DNA of 11,353 nucleotides. Origin: Planctomycetota bacterium. GTDB lineage: Bacteria > Planctomycetota > Planctomycetia > Isosphaerales > Isosphaeraceae. This document shows, piece by piece, positions 6,639-11,353 of the stretch; position 1 is the first letter of the stretch; the number at the start of each line of letters is the position of its first letter. A model generated the notes under the pieces. It saw only the letters and a program-made list of their open reading frames with translations. It made no database searches and had not been told where the DNA came from. Location: contig JAJYCH010000073.1 of NCBI GenBank assembly GCA_021778575.1, positions 1-11,353 on the forward strand. The letters are read 5' to 3'. The translations under genes were made by a program, and so were the position numbers.

Positions 6639-6649
6639 GAGCGATCCGG

Positions 6650-8224
6650 TCAATCGGCGGACGGCTCGCCGGTCCCGAGCTTTTGATTCTGATCGGCGAG
6701 ATAGTCGTTCAGTTCATCGTCGCATTCCGCGTACTGCCCGTCGCCCAGGCCAGGCAGACAGAGCCTCATCAGTTTGGCGAGCATCAATCCCTCGACGATC
6801 GGCAGCGCGCCAGCTCCGGCGACGAGTTGTTGAAAACTCGCCGTCGCCGAAGCCATGTCGCTTGCCGTGAACAGGTCGAACTCGGTCGGATAGAGGATCA
6901 GGATCGGCTCGGTTTCGGTCGAGCCATCGTCGAGAACAATCAGGGCCAGCTCCGCGATTCGTTCCTCCGCCCGCGCCAGAATCTTGGCGATCTTGGCCAG
7001 CCGGTTGTTGCCGTCGGCGTGATCGAATGCCTTCGAAAGACCCGACTGAGCGACGCCCACGCGACCCGTCGGTCGAACCAGCGCCGAATCGCGGTCGACG
7101 TCATCGCGGAGGTCGGCCTTGTTCTTGCGAATCGACTCGGCTCCGTCTTTGGGAAAATCGACGATGTCGAATCCTTCATAGGTCGTCGTTCCGCCTTGCG
7201 TATTCTTCTTTTTGGGCAGGAGCCAGCTCGGACCGATGGGAATCGTGCCGTCGGCCTGGACGAAATCCTCGGGACCCTGCAAGAGCGGGTGAGCCTGAGT
7301 CGTATCCGACAAGATCAGCTCGGAATCGCGGTTATAATACTCGCGCTGACGCTCGGCGACTCCTTCATACCTCGGCTGACCGATATTCTTGCAGCGCGGT
7401 TTTCGGCGGTCGAAGACCCGGATGATCGGCACCCGTCCGTATGCGTGGGGTGTGATCGAAATCACATTTCCCGCAGGATCGAACAGCGTGGAATCGAACT
7501 CGGTCCAGAACCGAAAATATTCCTTCGACCGTTCGACCGATTCGTGACATTCGCGAACCAGACATTCCTGATACCGGTGGCCGGTAGGGTCAAGTCGCCA
7601 CCAGAGCATATTTTCCGGCAAGATATACGCAACGAAACAACGATCCAGCCCCAGCCGCTCGACATCGGCTCGGGTCTGGATCTCTTCGCCTTCAGGTGCC
7701 TCGATATGGTCGAAGACCAGGTCGATCTGGCCCAGGGTCAGCAGGAGTGGAGCGACGGTCTCGGCCATCCACTGGTCGATGGTCGTTCCGCATCCATCAA
7801 CGTCAGACCACCACTTCATCAATCGATCCGGGCCAACTCGTTTAACTTCGCGGGCATAGATCCGCGAAAGATGCGTGTCGATCGCCTCGGCCACAAAGGT
7901 CGGTACCGGCGTCCGGGCTCGTCGGAGTTCGTAATCGTCGTCAGTGGCCAAAGCCGCCGGATCGCTCCTCACGGAATCGGGAAACGGACCCGGCAGGAAC
8001 GGATCGCAAAAGCTACCCGCCACGTCCCGAGGATCGGGATACTCGCGTTTGTGACGAATCAGATTCCGGATCGGCAAACCCCGGATATCGTAACCATAGA
8101 CGGCCTGGCGATAGCGTTCGCCGCCTTCGAGCGAGTCGAGCAGCCAGCGCCAGCGGAGTTGATGTTCGCGCCACTCGGGATGGCGTCTCTGGATCAAATC
8201 GACGGATTCGGGGGCCGGTGGCAT
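6650..8224 (-). CDS. Portal protein, 524 aa
   Basis: The portal is the ring at one head vertex through which DNA is packed and released, and it holds the terminase and tail connector. The length (524 aa) and order fit: N-terminal helical region with RWRWLLDSLEGGERYRQAVY at 24-43; wing strands and helices (TPVPTFVAEAIDTHLSRIYA, about 105-124); beta strands DRCFVAYILPENMLWW at 194-209; RVPIIRVFD at 264-272; the long helix segment GVAERQREYYNRDSELILSD at 288-307; a clip-like loop (LLPKKKNTQGGTTTYEGFDI); and the C-terminal stem helices with NNRLAKIAKILARAEERIAE at 406-425. The ATG at 8224 shares one base with the terminase stop (TGATG); a TTG at 8227 is an alternative. Identification rests on size, helix order and position after the large terminase. 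Confidence 0.88.
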   Translation of the reverse strand: MPPAPESVDLIQRRHPEWREHQLRWRWLLDSLEGGERYRQAVYGYDIRGLPIRNLIRHKREYPDPRDVAGSFCDPFLPGPFPDSVRSDPAALATDDDYELRRARTPVPTFVAEAIDTHLSRIYAREVKRVGPDRLMKWWSDVDGCGTTIDQWMAETVAPLLLTLGQIDLVFDHIEAPEGEEIQTRADVERLGLDRCFVAYILPENMLWWRLDPTGHRYQECLVRECHESVERSKEYFRFWTEFDSTLFDPAGNVISITPHAYGRVPIIRVFDRRKPRCKNIGQPRYEGVAERQREYYNRDSELILSDTTQAHPLLQGPEDFVQADGTIPIGPSWLLPKKKNTQGGTTTYEGFDIVDFPKDGAESIRKNKADLRDDVDRDSALVRPTGRVGVAQSGLSKAFDHADGNNRLAKIAKILARAEERIAELALIVLDDGSTETEPILILYPTEFDLFTASDMASATASFQQLVAGAGALPIVEGLMLAKLMRLCLPGLGDGQYAECDDELNDYLADQNQKLGTGEPSAD

Positions 8225-9894
8225 CAAAAAACCTTGTTGGCTGGGACGCGATGGAGATTCGATTTCGGCACGCGGCCGACGGGATAATGGGCCTTCAGAC
8301 CCCCTCGGAGCGCATCGACGAGGTCTTCGTACGGGTGCTGCGGATCATCGGGACGATCGAGCCACTGACCAGCCCGCTTGGCCCGGCGATAACACTGCAT
8401 CGCCTGGATCAATGGCGCGCAGCGCGGATGAATCTGAAGCTGGGGCGAGCCGACGCTCGGCGTGACGAACGAATCGAGCAAGGCAAGACCATCGGCCACC
8501 TTGCTCAGTGGCCAGGGATTGAGGATCAGGCCGGCCCGAGCATATTCCGCCAGGACGGTCGGACCGACCGCGTTCCGTGAGTTGCCCGCCGGGTCGGTAG
8601 TCGCCTTGAGCCGCTCTCCCCGACAGCGCAGGGTGGCAATGTCGCGCAAGGCTCGGGCATTCGCCTCGGCGGATTTCCCTTCCGAGAGATAGTCGGCGAA
8701 AACATGAATCGAATCGCCGGAGCCAGGATTCGCGTCGGCCGGAACGACCTGGAAAAACACGGCGCCGGTGAAAACTCCGGTATCGACGGCGAGATGAACG
8801 TCGAGTCCGTGGATGAACTCAGCCGTCTCCGAGACATGCGCCTCGACCGTGAAATCAGGGAACCAGGCGGCCTCGCTCGACGAGAGCTTGCAGAGATAAT
8901 CCGCCTCGAAGACCCGGACGCTGGTCGTCTTGTACTTCTGAATCAGCGAATCGATCGGATAATGACCATTCGACCGTTTCGCCTTGGGCTGAACACCATC
9001 AGCGACGTCCAGACAGTAACGACTGATCGGGCACTCGGGACATCTGGAATAAGTCGGCCCCGGACCCGGTCCGGAACGCTCCTCCGGACACTTTTCGAGA
9101 ACCTCGAAAACGCACATGGTGTAAAGCGGAAACGAACCCGCCTCGGCCTGCTCGATCAACTTCGACATCGGGCCATGAACCCGGTGGCACGTCGAGGTCA
9201 TGATGACCGAGGCATCGACCTTCGCTCGCTTCTTCTTCGGGTCGGCCTTGCGTCCCAGACACATCCCCATGGCCGACTCGCGGATATCGGTATCCATCTC
9301 GTCGACTTCGTCAAGCTTCAAACTGGGAACGTGCGGCCCGCGGACGCTGGTCGGCGAAGCGGCGAGGATCTCAACCTCCGAGCCATTCACATAAGTGGCA
9401 CCATCCTTCTTCATTCGAGCAATGGAGTCCGAGTCGCCCCCCTTCTTCCCTTCATGACGCTGGGTGATCTCACGCAGCGCGTGGTAAATCTGAACCGACT
9501 GCGCCTTGCTGCCACCAAGAATCCGCGTACTGTGATCGGGGTCGGATCGACTGGTCAGATGCGTGTCGAGAGCCGAGAGAAACGACTTCCCGCAGCCTCT
9601 CGAACCAAGAATCAACGCGATCGAGGGACGCTTGAGATGGATCGCCTCGAAACACTCCCAGGGGGATTGGTGATCCGAGCAGACCGCCTGGTCGGGGATC
9701 TTGATACCGGTATAGTCGCTGATCCAGCGCCGGAGTTGTTTGGATGTTTTCGGGCGGACGTTCCGGAGATCGATCTCGGGTGTCGCCTCGGGGGGTGGTT
9801 TCACCTTTTTGGGCATTTTTTCCTTCAGAGCGGGCGCGAACGGGCCTCGACCGACGTTCGCGGATTCGCGACTTTGCGGCGTGGCCAGCGTCAT
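8224..9894 (-). CDS. Terminase large subunit (packaging ATPase and nuclease), 556 aa
   Basis: The terminase drives phage DNA into the head and cuts it. The ATPase domain has Walker A GSRGCGKS at 97-104, Walker B LKLDEVDE at 192-199 and a coupling motif SVIMTSTCH at 229-237. The nuclease (RNase H-like) domain has its three acidic sites: D371 in AVDTGVFTGAVFF, D434 in TTDPAGN, and D524/D527 in YEDLVDALRGG, so both activities look intact. Between the domains are four cysteines (C269, C285, C288, C294), discussed separately. ATG at 9894 overlaps the upstream gene stop as ATGA; the frame open to 10128 has a non-phage-like, Arg-rich extension and is not used. The portal follows with a one-base overlap. 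Confidence 0.95.
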   Translation of the reverse strand: MTLATPQSRESANVGRGPFAPALKEKMPKKVKPPPEATPEIDLRNVRPKTSKQLRRWISDYTGIKIPDQAVCSDHQSPWECFEAIHLKRPSIALILGSRGCGKSFLSALDTHLTSRSDPDHSTRILGGSKAQSVQIYHALREITQRHEGKKGGDSDSIARMKKDGATYVNGSEVEILAASPTSVRGPHVPSLKLDEVDEMDTDIRESAMGMCLGRKADPKKKRAKVDASVIMTSTCHRVHGPMSKLIEQAEAGSFPLYTMCVFEVLEKCPEERSGPGPGPTYSRCPECPISRYCLDVADGVQPKAKRSNGHYPIDSLIQKYKTTSVRVFEADYLCKLSSSEAAWFPDFTVEAHVSETAEFIHGLDVHLAVDTGVFTGAVFFQVVPADANPGSGDSIHVFADYLSEGKSAEANARALRDIATLRCRGERLKATTDPAGNSRNAVGPTVLAEYARAGLILNPWPLSKVADGLALLDSFVTPSVGSPQLQIHPRCAPLIQAMQCYRRAKRAGQWLDRPDDPQHPYEDLVDALRGGLKAHYPVGRVPKSNLHRVPANKVF

Positions 9895-10115
9895 CCCGTG
9901 TATTTGGTTCGAAATTCTTTGATAATCGCGGCGATCCGCGAATGAGGGAGATCGAAAACGTCGGCCAGGAGTCGTTGAGAAACTCCGTTCTGGCTGGCAA
10001 CGTAGATCACCAGGTTGCGCCTGAACTTCCAGCGCCGACCGACGCTGAGATTCTCCGGGATTCCGGTCGTCAAGCTCGTGGCCTGGACCTTGGAAAGAAG
10101 GGACCTGTTCACCAT
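9891..10115 (-). CDS. HTH protein in the small-terminase position, about 74 aa
   Basis: Directly upstream of the large terminase and coupled to it by an ATGA overlap, this gene is in the usual place of the small terminase subunit, which recognises phage DNA. Residues 31-68 form a helix-turn-helix: WKFRRNLVIYVASQNG then VSQRLLADVFDLPHSRIAAI, with the second half as likely recognition helix. A basic tail follows. I chose ATG at 10115 because codon third positions become GC-poor upstream of it; it has GGGG seven bases before. In-frame ATGs at 10190 and 10280 would give 99 and 129 aa, the latter with a hydrophobic stretch that looks untypical. The role is inferred from HTH plus position; a DNA-binding regulator is the alternative. 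Confidence 0.65.
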   Translation of the reverse strand: MVNRSLLSKVQATSLTTGIPENLSVGRRWKFRRNLVIYVASQNGVSQRLLADVFDLPHSRIAAIIKEFRTKYTG

Positions 10116-10871
10116 GAGTTCGCCCCACGAAGAAAGAATGCCCTCACCCCTTTGAAGCGAGATGAGCCTGTTGTTTTTCTTGCTTTCCATGAAAATAAAG
10201 CCAAATCCAATAGCGACTTGCAATAAATCCAGTTGCTCAGTTTCGGCTCCGGTCTGTCGCCTGGATTTCACGCGTTCCATCCCTTACTATCGCTACGGCA
10301 ACCGGCTCCGAACACAGTGACGACGCCCGAGAAGACGTCCGATCGCTCGCGACGGCTCGGGTGATTGATTCCCTCTGGACCATGGAATCGCCGAGACTTC
10401 GCGGACGGTCAAAGCCATACTTTTTAAAAGTATATTCCTCTGGATCAGTTTCACCCCGGCCCTGATCGCATCCTTCGGATGTGCGAGAACTCGCGAAAAG
10501 TGTGTTTGGTCCTCGCTCAAGCAGCGATTGTTATCGGGAGCACCGGATACTTCGTTCTTTCGAGGACGTGGTTCGGATCGTGGCAGCTACCAGTTCAATC
10601 GTGCGGTTGGGACGAAGCCAGGTCACCCGACGGAACGAACCCATTCTCTCCCGCTCTCGGGTCTGGGAGAGGACGTCGCTCGATTTCAAGAATCTTTTTT
10701 CGGGCGACGGAACGGATTTGCGTGTGATGGCCCGAAAGATGGATGCCAGCTTAACCCACGACCACGAAGCCCGAATGATCGTCAGATCCGGACAAGTTGA
10801 AGGTGAAACGGTCGAATCGTCGATCAAGTCCAGGTAAGAGTCTCTCTGACATGTTGAGAAAGGGCGTCGGA
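10116..10871. other. Non-coding stretch between phage operon and right-flank gene
   Basis: I see no supported gene in most of this stretch. Open frames at 10293-10520 (minus) and 10481-10837 (plus) have no recognised domain or convincing ribosome site. It contains the AT-rich palindrome at 10417-10433 and AT-rich patches near 10180-10225. The minus-strand phage operon and the plus-strand right gene diverge from here, so promoters for both should lie inside. No tRNA and no attachment-site repeat could be identified. If the small terminase-like gene starts at 10280, the left part is coding. Confidence 0.5.
10417..10433. promoter_or_regulatory. 17-base AT-rich palindrome, possible operator
   Basis: ATACTTTT and AAAAGTAT are perfect inverted copies around a single T. 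Such a site stands out in GC-rich sequence. AGTATA inside its right edge reads TATACT on the minus strand, like a -10 box for the phage operon, but no matching -35 was found. It could bind a repressor; this is inference. Confidence 0.4.
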
Positions 10872-11353
10872 ATGGTCCGAAACCAAATCTTGAGCCGGAT
10901 CGGTTTGATTACTTTCGATCCATTACCGCAAAAACAATTGCTTCCAGTCGACACCAACATGGTTCCTGATCCGTCCTCGTCCGTGACGAAGCGCTTCCTG
11001 TCAGGACTGCGGAAAATCTCACCCAAAGTTGAATTCTGGGCCGAGGAAGGGGTCGTGGAGATCCAAGATCCTCGCCTGTTCCGACCTGGACCGGAACTGT
11101 TTTGCCTGGCGCTGGTTGAGGCAGCGGTCGGCCCGGGGTTGGCGGAGCGGGTGGAGATCCGGCTTGGAACGGCCACCTGCCGGCTCGAATTCGAGCCCGC
11201 TCGCTATAGTCGCGACGAACTGGCGGCGAAGGTCGCCTCGGCCTTGAAGGCAGCGGCCCTCACCACCCGCGTCTCGTCCACCGCGACGGTTGCTCGCGAG
11301 TCGATCGAGTGGATCACTCTCAGCGCGACCGCGTCGGCCAGTGGTCCAGATCG
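10872..11353 (+). CDS. Right-flank gene, N-terminal part; possible heavy-metal P-type ATPase
   Basis: This plus-strand frame stays open to the right edge for 160 residues, and the stop lies outside. I chose ATG 10872 because GAAAGGG sits seven bases before it; an in-frame ATG at 10851 would add seven residues, and one at 10959 would remove 29. Residues up to about 55 are variable. After that come VEFWAEEGVVEIQDPRLFRP, then a segment RVEIRLGTATCRLEFEP and a helix YSRDELAAKVASALKAAAL, a beta-beta-helix order as in small metal-binding or regulatory domains ahead of P-type ATPases. No CxxC metal motif is seen and no membrane segment is reached. The P-type ATPase idea is therefore tentative. Opposite strand and high GC fit a bacterial gene next to the prophage. 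Confidence 0.55.
   Translation, partial: MVRNQILSRIGLITFDPLPQKQLLPVDTNMVPDPSSSVTKRFLSGLRKISPKVEFWAEEGVVEIQDPRLFRPGPELFCLALVEAAVGPGLAERVEIRLGTATCRLEFEPARYSRDELAAKVASALKAAALTTRVSSTATVARESIEWITLSATASASGPD

Larger units (their letters stand above)
6456..6649 (-). promoter_or_regulatory. Non-coding gap between portal and small membrane gene
   Basis: The 194 bases carry no convincing gene. They hold the 9-bp direct repeat (6620-6638), an AT-rich stretch at about 6557-6606 that stands out in this GC-rich window, and the palindrome at 6462-6475. A control region for the scaffold and capsid genes is plausible. I could not find a good -35/-10 pair, so promoter activity is only inferred from composition and the gap. 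Confidence 0.35.

Noticed and set aside
6569..8287. Long plus-strand open frame of 572 codons
   Set aside because: It is the mirror of the portal gene, which has family features, coupling to the terminase and a matching strand. The plus-strand product has no recognisable domain and an Arg/Gln-rich composition typical of antisense GC-rich frames.
8704..9945. Plus-strand open frame of 413 codons
   Set aside because: It is antisense to the large terminase, whose Walker and nuclease motifs are intact. No domain is recognisable on the plus strand.
9895..10128. N-terminal extension of the terminase frame
   Set aside because: It overlaps the HTH gene in another frame, has no terminase character and would ignore the ATGA coupling start at 9894.
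10481..10837. Plus-strand open frame of 118 codons before the right-flank gene
   Set aside because: No domain or good ribosome site is seen, and other frames overlap it equally well. A decayed host gene cannot be excluded.

Overview
The window holds the packaging, head and tail-connector part of a tailed-phage genome, most likely a prophage in a GC-rich bacterium. The organism is probably a planctomycete (Isosphaeraceae-like). That is an inference from base composition and from the feel of several phage proteins and of the flanking gene; no marker gene is present. All the phage genes lie on the minus strand, so they read from right to left here.

In transcription order the module is: a small HTH protein in the terminase-small position (ending 9891); terminase large subunit (9894-8224) with intact ATPase and nuclease motifs; portal (8224-6650); a regulatory-looking gap with a 10-bp-period direct repeat and a 14-bp palindrome; a 37-residue one-helix membrane protein (6455-6342); a scaffold-like coiled-coil protein (6327-5680); an SU10/DUF5309-type major capsid protein (5572-4430); a strong GC-rich hairpin (4406-4384); two head-tail connector candidates (4354-3992, 3995-3309); an FN3 protein (3307-2720); a tail-fibre/decoration-like protein (2669-2262); a structural protein with a fibre-like GTAG segment (2252-1527); a tail-terminator-like protein with an aromatic repeat at its N terminus (1513-860); a tail-tube-like protein (846-409); and two small genes, the last cut by the window edge (395-117, 124-<1).

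The genes are packed as a translationally coupled operon: ATGA overlaps at 9891-9894 and 3992-3995, a TGATG overlap at 8222-8226, TGAAATG at 3305-3311, an 8-base overlap at 117-124, and good GGAG or GAGG ribosome sites before most of the others. No frame is broken, so the module looks intact. A tail-tube-like and a tail-terminator-like gene suggest a long-tailed virion. No integrase, head protease, lysis gene or attachment site is visible.

Right of the phage genes is a roughly 750-base stretch (10116-10871) without a supported gene. It includes a 17-base AT-rich palindrome. A plus-strand gene then runs off the right edge; it looks like a bacterial gene and may be the N-terminal part of a heavy-metal P-type ATPase, but this is tentative. 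The prophage/host boundary is probably inside that non-coding stretch.
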